Assembly (NCBI GenBank): GCA_021779535.1
Contig: JAJYAM010000003.1
Location: forward strand, 92,501 to 156,500
Direction of reading: 5' to 3'
Length of the DNA: 64,000 nucleotides
Origin: Pseudomonadota bacterium
GTDB lineage: Bacteria; Pseudomonadota; Gammaproteobacteria; Steroidobacterales; Steroidobacteraceae
Within the stretch, counting starts at the first letter, position 1, and each line of letters starts with the position of its first letter. Below, one piece after another: positions 39,307 through 47,236 of this stretch. A model generated the notes under the pieces. The model ran no database searches, was not told the DNA's origin, and saw nothing but the letters and a program-made list of their open reading frames with translations. A program made the translations under genes and the position numbers.

Positions 39307-40002
39307 ATGTTAACTGGTCCGCAAAATTCCGCGATCGATCCCCGCGGGGTCCTCGACCGCATCGCGCGCGCCGCGCGGGGGGCGGGTCGCGATCCGGCCG
39401 AGATCACCTTGATCGCCGTCGGCAAGACCCAGCCTGCCGAACGGCTGCGGGCGGCCGCCGCGGCCGGTATCGCCGATTTCGGAGAAAATTACCCACAGGA
39501 AGCGGCCGCGAAGATCGACCAGCTCGCGGACCTGCCGGTGCGCTGGCATTTCATCGGGCGCCTGCAGTCGAACAAGACGCGCCTCGTCGCGAACCGCTTC
39601 GACTGGGTCCATTCGGTCGACCGGGTCGAGATCGCACGGCGGCTCTCGGATCAGCGTTCGCCGCACCGTCCGGCGCTCGAGATCTGCCTCCAGGTCGCGA
39701 TCGTGCCGGAACCGAGCAAGGCCGGGTTCGAGCCCGGCGCGTTGCCGGAAGCCGCCGCCGCGATCGCGGCGCTGCCGCGTTTGCGCTTCCGGGGACTCAT
39801 GTGCCTCCCGCCGTTCGAGCGGGAGCCGGTGCAGCAGCGGGGCGCGTTCGCGCGTCTGCGCCAGCTGCGCGAGGAATTGAACGCCCGCGGGTTCGCGCTC
39901 GACGCACTGTCGATGGGGATGAGCGGGGATTTCGAAGCCGCGATCGCCGAGGGGGCGACCCACGTGCGCATCGGCACGGCCCTGTTCGGTGACCGGCGGT
40001 GA
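39307..40002 (+). CDS. yggS: YggS family PLP homeostasis protein
   Basis: LIAVGKTQPAERLRAAAAAGIADFGENYPQEAAAKIDQL; WHFIGRLQSNK; LSMGMSGDFEAAIAEGATHVRIGTALFG. Confidence 0.95.
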   Translation: MLTGPQNSAIDPRGVLDRIARAARGAGRDPAEITLIAVGKTQPAERLRAAAAAGIADFGENYPQEAAAKIDQLADLPVRWHFIGRLQSNKTRLVANRFDWVHSVDRVEIARRLSDQRSPHRPALEICLQVAIVPEPSKAGFEPGALPEAAAAIAALPRLRFRGLMCLPPFEREPVQQRGAFARLRQLREELNARGFALDALSMGMSGDFEAAIAEGATHVRIGTALFGDRR

Positions 40003-40006
40003 CCCG

Positions 40007-40837
40007 ATGAACACCGGCGGCCGGCTGGCTTTCATCGGCGGCGGCAACATGGCGGCCGCACTGGTCGGCGGACTCCTGCGCCGCGGCGTGCCCCCGACGC
40101 AGATCGCGGTGGCGGAGCCGCACGAGGAACGGCGCCGGTGGCTCCGGGCGCAGTTCGGCGTGGAGACGTTCTCCGACAACACGCTGGCCGCGGCGCAATC
40201 CGACGTGATCGTGCTCGCGGTCAAGCCGCAGGCGATGCGGGAGGTGTCGCTCGCGCTCGCGCCGCGGCTCGCGGAGTCCACGGCGCTCGTGATCTCGGTC
40301 GCGGCCGGCATACCGCTCGCGGCCCTCGAGCGCTGGTTCGGCACGCGGCGGGGTATCGTGCGCACGATGCCGAACCGGCCCGCGCTGAACGGCTACGGCG
40401 CGACGGCGCTGGTCGCCCCCGAGCGCACCGGCCGATCCCAGCGCGAACGCGCCGAATCGATCATGGGCGCCGTCGGGGTCACCGTCTGGCTGACGGACGA
40501 ATCCCAGATGGACGTCGTCACCGCGCTGTCCGGCAGCGGACCGGCCTATTTCTTCCTGTTCATGGAGGCCCTCGAGGCCGCGGCGCGCGACCTCGGCCTC
40601 GCCGGCGAGGTCGCGCACCGTCTGACGCTCGCGACGGCGCTCGGCGCCGCGCGCCTGGCGGACGAGGCGGCCGAACCGCTCGCGACCTTGCGCGAACAGG
40701 TCACGTCGAAGGGCGGGACGACCGAGGCGGCGCTGGCGGTTCTCGAGACCGCGGAACTGCGCGCGACGATCGCGCGCGCGGTCGCGGCCGCGGCGCGGCG
40801 TTCGGTCGAGCTCGCCGCCGAATTCGGTCTGCCCTGA
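40007..40837 (+). CDS. proC: Pyrroline-5-carboxylate reductase
   Basis: LAFIGGGNMAAALVGGLLRRG; VRTMPNRPALNGYGATAL; ALSGSGPAYFFLFMEAL. Confidence 0.96.
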   Translation: MNTGGRLAFIGGGNMAAALVGGLLRRGVPPTQIAVAEPHEERRRWLRAQFGVETFSDNTLAAAQSDVIVLAVKPQAMREVSLALAPRLAESTALVISVAAGIPLAALERWFGTRRGIVRTMPNRPALNGYGATALVAPERTGRSQRERAESIMGAVGVTVWLTDESQMDVVTALSGSGPAYFFLFMEALEAAARDLGLAGEVAHRLTLATALGAARLADEAAEPLATLREQVTSKGGTTEAALAVLETAELRATIARAVAAAARRSVELAAEFGLP

Positions 40838-40851
40838 GGAGCCGCGCCCCG

Positions 40852-41385
40852 GTGAACGCGATCCGTTTCGTTTCCGACACGCTCCTCGAATTGCTCGCGC
40901 TCGCATTCCTGCTGCGCTTGATGTTCCAGTGGGTGCGGGCGGATTTTCGCGACCCTTACGCGGATGCGATCGTACGGGTCACGAATTGGCTCGTGCTACC
41001 GCTACGCCGCGTATTGCCGCCGATCCGGAGAATCGATACCGCGACCGTCGTCGCGGTCGTGATCGCCGCCGCCGCCCGGACCGGGGTCCGGCTCGCCCTC
41101 GGCGGTGTCGCCGGGGTCGACCCGGCGGCGTTCCTCGCGTTGGCGGCCGCCAGCCTCGCGGTCATGGTGTTGCGCGTCTACCTGTTCGCGCTGCTCCTGT
41201 ACTGGCTGAGCGGCTTCGTGCCCGCCGGCGTCCATGCGCCCGGTTTCGGGCTCGTCGCGCGCATTTGCGAGCCGCTGCTGCGCCGGATCCGGCGCGTGAT
41301 CCCGCCGATCGGTCGCGTCGACTTCTCGGTGCTCTGGGCGTCGATCGCGATCCTCGCGGCGTTGATGCTGCTGCACGGCGCCTGA
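40852..41385 (+). CDS. yggT: YggT family integral membrane protein
   Basis: Repeated VRVTNWLVLPLRRVLPPIRRIDTATVV / ICEPLLRRIRRVIPPIGRVDFSVL modules; GTG start; yggS-proC-yggT order. Confidence 0.93.
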   Translation: MNAIRFVSDTLLELLALAFLLRLMFQWVRADFRDPYADAIVRVTNWLVLPLRRVLPPIRRIDTATVVAVVIAAAARTGVRLALGGVAGVDPAAFLALAAASLAVMVLRVYLFALLLYWLSGFVPAGVHAPGFGLVARICEPLLRRIRRVIPPIGRVDFSVLWASIAILAALMLLHGA

Positions 41386-41574
41386 CCGCGGGCGGTCGTC
41401 CCGCGCACCCCGGGGAATGCGAACTACCGGAAATTCCAGTCTCCCGCGAACCGAATCCAGCGATCTTTTTTTTCCAATGCGCTAAACATCGGCTTTTTTC
41501 TATGTTATTTTCGGCGCCGAGTTCGAGTTTGGGTCATCGAAACCCGCGTTCGGAAAACACCCTAGGAGATTGAA

Positions 41575-41886
41575 ATGGCGAAAAAGAGTGCAGCGCCGAC
41601 CAAGTCGGAGATCCTGGCGAACATCGCGAAGGAGACGGAACTGACGAAGAAACAGGTCGCATCCGTGTTCGACGCGATGGCGACGACCATCAAGAAGAGC
41701 CTGCGCGGCCACAGCACCTTCACGTTGCCCGGATTGCTCAAGATGAAGGTCGTGAAGAAGCCGGCGACGAAGGCCCGCGAAGGCGTGAACCCGTTCACCG
41801 GCGAAAAGATGATGTTCAAGGCGAAGCCCGCCAGCAAGAAGGTGCGGATCGCGGCGCTGAAGAACCTGAAGGAATTCGTGAACTAA
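41575..41886 (+). CDS. HU-family DNA-binding protein
   Basis: Lys-rich HU fold: SEILANIAKETELTKKQVASVFDAMATTIKKSL...LPGLLKMKVVKKPATKAREGVNPFTGEKMMFKAKPASKKVRI. Confidence 0.92.
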   Translation: MAKKSAAPTKSEILANIAKETELTKKQVASVFDAMATTIKKSLRGHSTFTLPGLLKMKVVKKPATKAREGVNPFTGEKMMFKAKPASKKVRIAALKNLKEFVN

Positions 41887-41906
41887 GCGACGGCGAACCC
41901 CTTGGG

Positions 41907-41942
41907 TCCGGAGCGCCTGAAACGCGCCTCAGACGCTCCGGA
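41907..41942. terminator. Bidirectional hairpin between convergent HU gene and hydrolase
   Basis: TCCGGAGCG ... CGCTCCGGA perfect 9-bp stem extended by CTGA/TCAG pairing; T-rich on + strand after the stem. Confidence 0.55.
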
Positions 41943-42567
41943 TTTCCGCGATCACCGCGTTCCGCAGTTCGGCGAGCCGGCCGTGGAAGAAATGCCCGAC
42001 GCCGGATAGAGACACGATCGTCGGCCGGGGATCCGCACGGCCCGCCCAGTCGATGACCTGTCCGGGATCGACGACATCGTCCGCATCGCCCTGGATCACC
42101 ATCCACGGACAGCGTGGCGGAGCGAGACCGGAGAAATCGAAGCGCCCGACCGGCGGCGCGACCAGGATCAACCCCGCGAGTTCACGCCGCTGCGCAACGC
42201 GCAACGCGACGTAGGCGCCGAATGAAAAGCCCGCGAGGACCAGCCGCCGATCGGGCCAGCGGCGCCCGCCCCAATCGGCGACCGCGGCCGCATCGTCCGT
42301 TTCGCCGACACCCTCGTCGTAGGTCCCTTGGCTCGAGCCGACGCCGCGGAAATTGAATCGCAGCGTCGGCATCGCGCAATCGGCCAGCGCCTTCGCGACC
42401 GTCGTGACGACCTTGTTGTCCATCGTCCCGCCGTACAGCGGGTGGGGGTGGCAAACGACCCCGAGGTGCAGACCCCGATCCGCCGCCGGTTCCGCGACCA
42501 GGGCTTGCAAGCGGCCCGCGGGCCCCGGGATCTCGACCGGCTGGACATCGAGCGGCGGCGCGCTCAT
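41929..42567 (-). CDS. Alpha/beta hydrolase, dienelactone-hydrolase-like
   Basis: [67 protein letters not shown]. Confidence 0.9.
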   Translation of the reverse strand: MSAPPLDVQPVEIPGPAGRLQALVAEPAADRGLHLGVVCHPHPLYGGTMDNKVVTTVAKALADCAMPTLRFNFRGVGSSQGTYDEGVGETDDAAAVADWGGRRWPDRRLVLAGFSFGAYVALRVAQRRELAGLILVAPPVGRFDFSGLAPPRCPWMVIQGDADDVVDPGQVIDWAGRADPRPTIVSLSGVGHFFHGRLAELRNAVIAEIRSV

Positions 42568-43013
42568 CGAATCGCGACCAACTCGACCTCGAAGACGAGA
42601 GTCGCGTTCGGCGGGATCACCCCTCCGGCGCCGCGCGCACCATAGGCGAGCGCCGGTGGAATCACGAGACGCCGGCGCCCGCCGGCCCGCATGCCGGCGA
42701 CGCCCTCGTCCCACCCCTTGATCACGCGCCCCGCGCCCAATACGAAGCGAAACGGCGCACGCGACAAGGAGCTGTCGAATTCCTTGCCTTCGTCCTGCGG
42801 AGCCGTGGAATCGTAGAGCCAGCCGGTGTAATCGACGACCGCCGTTTGACCGGCGTGGATCGCGGGCCCGACGCCGACCCGCAAATCGGTGCTCTGGAGC
42901 GTGCGCGGGGCCGTCGCGGCGGAGTCGGCCGGCGCCGGCACGGGGGATCTAGTGTGACAGCCCGTGATCAGCGTGCACGCGAGCCACGCCCAAGTCCAAG
43001 TCCATCGACGCAT
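42564..43013 (-). CDS. FKBP-type peptidyl-prolyl isomerase, lipoprotein
   Basis: Lipobox [71 protein letters not shown]. Confidence 0.93.
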   Translation of the reverse strand: MRRWTWTWAWLACTLITGCHTRSPVPAPADSAATAPRTLQSTDLRVGVGPAIHAGQTAVVDYTGWLYDSTAPQDEGKEFDSSLSRAPFRFVLGAGRVIKGWDEGVAGMRAGGRRRLVIPPALAYGARGAGGVIPPNATLVFEVELVAIR

Positions 43014-43158
43014 CGAAATTTCCTGGTCGTTCGGATCGCCGAGAGTGTAGCGCGACCTTGGGCCAGGGCGGCATCGATCCGAGCGCGCCGAGCGCCCAGT
43101 GCCGCAGGATCGCGATCGCGTCGTCGATTTCGTCGAGGAGCTGTAGCACGCGTTCCAT
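42949..43158 (-). CDS. Possible small protein of unknown function
   Basis: [29 protein letters not shown]... amphipathic N-terminus; overlaps the FKBP signal region. Confidence 0.3.
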   Translation of the reverse strand: MERVLQLLDEIDDAIAILRHWALGALGSMPPWPKVALHSRRSERPGNFDASMDLDLGVARVHADHGLSH

Positions 43159-43259
43159 CGGAGCCGAGTGTAGGGCACGGGCCCCGAGCGCCGGTGTGAG
43201 TCGCTTCACAAGCTGCGCGGCGCACCGGCCGCTGCGCCGGGCGCGACGCGCGGCCGGGG

Positions 43260-43481
43260 TTACTTCTTGACGTCCCAGCTGCCGCGGACCTTGTCGGCCC
43301 AGTTCTTGTAGCTATGCCAGCTGTACAGGTCGGTGGTGATCGCGGCGTGACGACCGCCGATCTTCGCGCCGCGGCGCATCGGATTCTCGAACCGCTCCGG
43401 CGGTGCGCCGCTGGCCGGGGAGTCGATCCGGGCACGGCGATCCGGGCCACGGTAGGGAGATTTTGATTTGCCGTCGCTCAT
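43260..43481 (-). CDS. Small protein of unknown function (73 aa)
   Basis: MSDGKSKSPYRGPDRRARIDSPASGAPPERFENPMRRGAKIGGRHAAITTDLYSWHSYKNWADKVRGSWDVKK; occupies a gap with no competing gene. Confidence 0.5.
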   Translation of the reverse strand: MSDGKSKSPYRGPDRRARIDSPASGAPPERFENPMRRGAKIGGRHAAITTDLYSWHSYKNWADKVRGSWDVKK

Positions 43482-43682
43482 GCTCTGATCTGGCGCTAGC
43501 TCCGCGGATCTCGAGGTTAGGCGCGGGGACCGCGCTTCGCAGGAACTGTGTCACAGCAGCATCCGGCCAGCGAGCGCGGCACGCGTGAGCTGAGAGACGC
43601 CTCTCAGACGTCGGCGCGGTAAGTTAAATCAGTGCCCGGAACGGCGGCGGCGCGCAGCCGCGGCGATCGCGCCGCCGGCGCC

Positions 43683-45068
43683 TCAGGCAACGAGGCGGTA
43701 GCAGGGCCGGTATTCCGCACCCGCCAGCTTCATCCGGCGCTGTGCGACGAACGAGCGTAGCAATTCGTCGAGCGGCGCCATGATCCCGGGTTCGCCGTGC
43801 AGTTCGAACGGCCCCTGACGTTCGATCGCCGCGATACCGTATTCCTTGACGTTGCCGGCGACGATCCCGGAGAACGCCCGGCGCAGATCCGCGGCCCGCT
43901 GGTGCGCGGGACGATCGCGCGCCAACCGCAATGCGCCCATCGACTCGTGCGTGACCTCGAACGGCTGCTGATACTCGTACGGGATCTTCAGGAGCCAGTT
44001 GAAGCCGAACGAGTCGCTGACCGCGCGGCGGTGCGCCCGCACTTGCGCGAGACCCTGGACCATCTCCCGGGCGACCGCCGCCGGGTCGCCGAGGACGATC
44101 CGGTAGCGCGCCTGCGCTTCGGCACCGAGGGTCGCGCCGATGAAGCGATGGATTTGCTCGAAATAGCCGGCACTGGCCGCCGGCCCGGTCAACAGCAGCG
44201 GAAACGGCTGATCGCGGTTTGCCGGATCGAGCAGGATGCCGAGCAAGTAAAGAATCTCCTCGGCGGTACCGGCGCCTCCCGGGAACACCACGATGCCGTG
44301 CCCGAGCCGCACGAACGCCTCGAGCCGCTTCTCGATGTCCGGCATGATCACCAGCTGGCTCACGATCGGGTTCGGCGGCTCGGCGGCAATGATGCCGGGT
44401 TCGGTCAACCCGATGTAACGCCCGTTCGAAATGCGTTGCTTCGAATGACCGATCGTCGCGCCCTTCATCGGGCCTTTCATCGCGCCGGGTCCGCAACCGG
44501 TGCACACGTCGAGGCCGCGCAGGCCGAGTTCGTAGCCGACCCGCTTGGTGTAATCGTATTCCTCGCGCTGAATCGAATGCCCGCCCCAGCAGACGACCAG
44601 GTTCGGCTTGATCTGCAGGTCGAGCACGCGCGCGTTGCGCAGGATCTGGAACACGGCGTTGGTGATCCCGGTCGAATCCGACGTGTCGAACCGGCCGCCG
44701 CGCAGGATCTCGTTCGAGATGAACACGACGTCGCGCAGTACCGCGAACAGGTGTTCCTTGATGCCACGGATCATCACGCCGTCGACGAAGGCCGCGCCCG
44801 GCGCGTTGCGGATCTCGAGCTTGATCCCCCAGGCCCGCCGCACGATGCGGATCTCGAAGTCCCGGTACTTCTCGAAGATCAGCCGCGTGTCGTCGATCGC
44901 GCCGCCCGAATTCAGGACCGCGAGCGCGCACTTGCGGAACAAGGGGTACAAGCCGCCTTGCCCCGCGTCGAGCAGGGTCTCGATCTCCTGCTGGGAGAGG
45001 TGTTCGAGGCTCCCCTTCGGCGCGACTCGCGCATCGACGACGTCCGACGAGAGTATCTCGGTCTCCAC
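43683..45068 (-). CDS. ppnN: Nucleotide 5'-monophosphate nucleosidase PpnN (LOG family)
   Basis: LOG motif FPGGAGTAEEILYLLGILLDP; GCGPGAMKGPMKGATIGH; long PpnN N- and C-terminal regions. Confidence 0.93.
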   Translation of the reverse strand: METEILSSDVVDARVAPKGSLEHLSQQEIETLLDAGQGGLYPLFRKCALAVLNSGGAIDDTRLIFEKYRDFEIRIVRRAWGIKLEIRNAPGAAFVDGVMIRGIKEHLFAVLRDVVFISNEILRGGRFDTSDSTGITNAVFQILRNARVLDLQIKPNLVVCWGGHSIQREEYDYTKRVGYELGLRGLDVCTGCGPGAMKGPMKGATIGHSKQRISNGRYIGLTEPGIIAAEPPNPIVSQLVIMPDIEKRLEAFVRLGHGIVVFPGGAGTAEEILYLLGILLDPANRDQPFPLLLTGPAASAGYFEQIHRFIGATLGAEAQARYRIVLGDPAAVAREMVQGLAQVRAHRRAVSDSFGFNWLLKIPYEYQQPFEVTHESMGALRLARDRPAHQRAADLRRAFSGIVAGNVKEYGIAAIERQGPFELHGEPGIMAPLDELLRSFVAQRRMKLAGAEYRPCYRLVA

Positions 45069-45084
45069 GCGTGTCGCCGGTTCG

Positions 45085-45747
45085 TTATGGATAGATGTCG
45101 ATCGGGATGCCGTCGCGCGTCTTCATCCACACGTCGACCATGTTCGAGTCCGACAGCGCGATGCAGCCGTTGGTCCAATTCTGCGTTTCGTAATAGGTCG
45201 CCGGGTAGCGCGGATCGTTCGGCGTGCCGTGGATCATGATGTCGCCACCGGGCTCCCAGTGGTGCCGCTGCGCGCGCGCCTCGTCGCGCTGGTTCGGGTA
45301 GGAGACCTCGATCGACAGGAAATACGCACTGTGCGAATTGCGCCCCTCGAGGAAATAGTGCCCTTCCGGCGTACGAAAATCGTCCTCGCGTCGCTTGGCT
45401 CCACGCGGATCCAACCCGAACTCGACGTGGTATGCGCCGATGATCTCGTCGCCGTGGTAGAGGTAGAGCATGTGCGCCCCCTTGCGGACCACGATGCGAT
45501 CGGCCGTCAGCCCCGCGGTCGCGGCGTTCGGGCTTGCCGCGGGCTCGATGCCGGCCGTGGGGGCCGCGCCGTTCAGCGGCGTACCCATCGATTTCGTCAG
45601 CCTCGCGAGCATCGGGCGCATCGCGTGCGCCGCGGCCGTCGCCGCGTGAGCGGAGCCCGTAGCGGCCGCGAATGCGACGGCCGCGAGCAACGGGACGACG
45701 CCGGCGCGCGCCGGGCTGCAATCGGGCGGAGTCATGCGGGCGTTCAT
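45085..45747 (-). CDS. L,D-transpeptidase (YkuD family), secreted
   Basis: Signal peptide; HGTPNDPRYPATYYETQNWTNGCIALSDSNM catalytic motif. Confidence 0.9.
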   Translation of the reverse strand: MNARMTPPDCSPARAGVVPLLAAVAFAAATGSAHAATAAAHAMRPMLARLTKSMGTPLNGAAPTAGIEPAASPNAATAGLTADRIVVRKGAHMLYLYHGDEIIGAYHVEFGLDPRGAKRREDDFRTPEGHYFLEGRNSHSAYFLSIEVSYPNQRDEARAQRHHWEPGGDIMIHGTPNDPRYPATYYETQNWTNGCIALSDSNMVDVWMKTRDGIPIDIYP

Positions 45748-45862
45748 ACCGCGATTATAAACATCATCCCCCGGCCCGCGACCAGACCTGGATCACGGTG
45801 CCGCGACCGCCGGGCGATCCGCATTACCAATCCGCGGTCGGGGAGCGTATTCTTTTGCGATC

Positions 45863-46501
45863 GTGATGACCGCTCCGTTACGCCGCGCGCGCCCACGCTG
45901 CGCGACGATCGCACCCAGGCTCGCGATCGCTCTCTGCGTTGCGCTTCTCGCGGGCTGCCACTCGGGCGCGCCGCGGGCGTGGCGACTCACCGACGTCCGC
46001 GGACACCTGCCGGATCTGCGATTCCGGCTCGTCGGCGGCGCCGGTCGGACGGTCACCGCGTCGGATTTCCGTGGCGAGAACGTGCTGCTGTATTTCGGCT
46101 ACACGCACTGCCCCGACGAGTGTCCGCTGACGATGACTCACCTGCACCGGGTCATGGTCGATCTCGGTCCGCTCGCGGCGCGCGTGCGGATCCTGTTCGT
46201 CAGCGTCGACCCCGCCCGCGACACGCCGCAGGTCGTGCAGGAGTACGCGGCTGCGTTCGATCCGCGCGCAGTCGGCCTGACCGGTGACATGGCCGAGATC
46301 GACTCGCTCGCGAAGCGCTATCGCGTCGCGTTCGAGCGGGGCCCGGACCTTCCGGGCGGCGGCTACGAGGTCACGCACGGCTCGGCGATCTACGTGTTCG
46401 ACGCGCGGGGGCGTGCGCGCCTGCTCGCGTCGCCCGCGGATACCGACGGGGACATCGCCCACGATCTGAAGATGCTGATCGGAACGGAGGGTTCACGATG
46501 A
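45863..46501 (+). CDS. SCO1/SenC family copper chaperone, lipoprotein
   Basis: Lipobox LLAGCH; YFGYTHCPDECPLTMTHL; FVSVDPARDTP; VTHGSAIYVFD. Confidence 0.93.
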   Translation: MMTAPLRRARPRCATIAPRLAIALCVALLAGCHSGAPRAWRLTDVRGHLPDLRFRLVGGAGRTVTASDFRGENVLLYFGYTHCPDECPLTMTHLHRVMVDLGPLAARVRILFVSVDPARDTPQVVQEYAAAFDPRAVGLTGDMAEIDSLAKRYRVAFERGPDLPGGGYEVTHGSAIYVFDARGRARLLASPADTDGDIAHDLKMLIGTEGSR

Positions 46502-46526
46502 GGCGGCGGGGCTCAGGCGCCCGCGG

Positions 46527-47234
46527 CTAGCCGCACTTCGAGTCCCCGCAATTGAGGCAGGTGTAGCAGCCGTCCATCATCACGACCGCCGCGGTGTTGC
46601 ACTTCGTGCAGAGCTGCGCGCCCTCGGGGAATAGCGCCTTCGAGAACGCGTCGGTCTGCCTGGTGCGCGCCTCGAACTCGGCACGCTTCTCGTCGACGAG
46701 CTTGCGCTGGTGCTCGTCGAGTTCCGGCTTTCTCAGCATGCCGATCGACTGCAGGTGCCGTTCGATCACGTGCCCGAGCTCGGCGATCGTCGAGGGCATG
46801 TACTTGCCGCCCGGCTGCCAGTAGCCGCCGCGGGGATCGAACACGGCCTTGAGCTCGTCGACGAGGAAGGTGGTGTCGCCGCCCTTGCGGAACACGGCCG
46901 AGATCACCCGGGTCAACGCGACGATCCACTGGAAGTGGTCGAGGTTCTTCGAGTTGATGAACACCTCGAACGGGCGCCGCTGCTCGTGCGGCGTACCCTC
47001 GTTCAGCACGATGTCGTTGATCGTGACGTACATCGCGTGGTCGGAGACCGGCGTCTTGATCTTGTACGTCGAGCCGATCAGCACTTCGGGCCGTTCGACC
47101 TTCTCGTGCATCCAGATCACGTTGTCCTTCGGCGTCGCGGACTCGCTCGCGGCGGGCGCCTTCGGCGCCGCCTCCGCCTCCGGCTTCTGCACCCGGTACT
47201 TGACGATTTTCTTCTCGATTTTGATGGTCGGCAT
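46527..47234 (-). CDS. nrdJb: Class II RNR second subunit (TSCPD and zinc-ribbon)
   Basis: SDHAMYVTINDIVLNEGTPHEQRRPFEVFINSKNLDHFQWIVALTRVISAVFRKGGD; C-terminal CTKCNTAAVVMMDGCYTCLNCGDSKC. Confidence 0.92.
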   Translation of the reverse strand: MPTIKIEKKIVKYRVQKPEAEAAPKAPAASESATPKDNVIWMHEKVERPEVLIGSTYKIKTPVSDHAMYVTINDIVLNEGTPHEQRRPFEVFINSKNLDHFQWIVALTRVISAVFRKGGDTTFLVDELKAVFDPRGGYWQPGGKYMPSTIAELGHVIERHLQSIGMLRKPELDEHQRKLVDEKRAEFEARTRQTDAFSKALFPEGAQLCTKCNTAAVVMMDGCYTCLNCGDSKCG

Positions 47235-47236
47235 GG

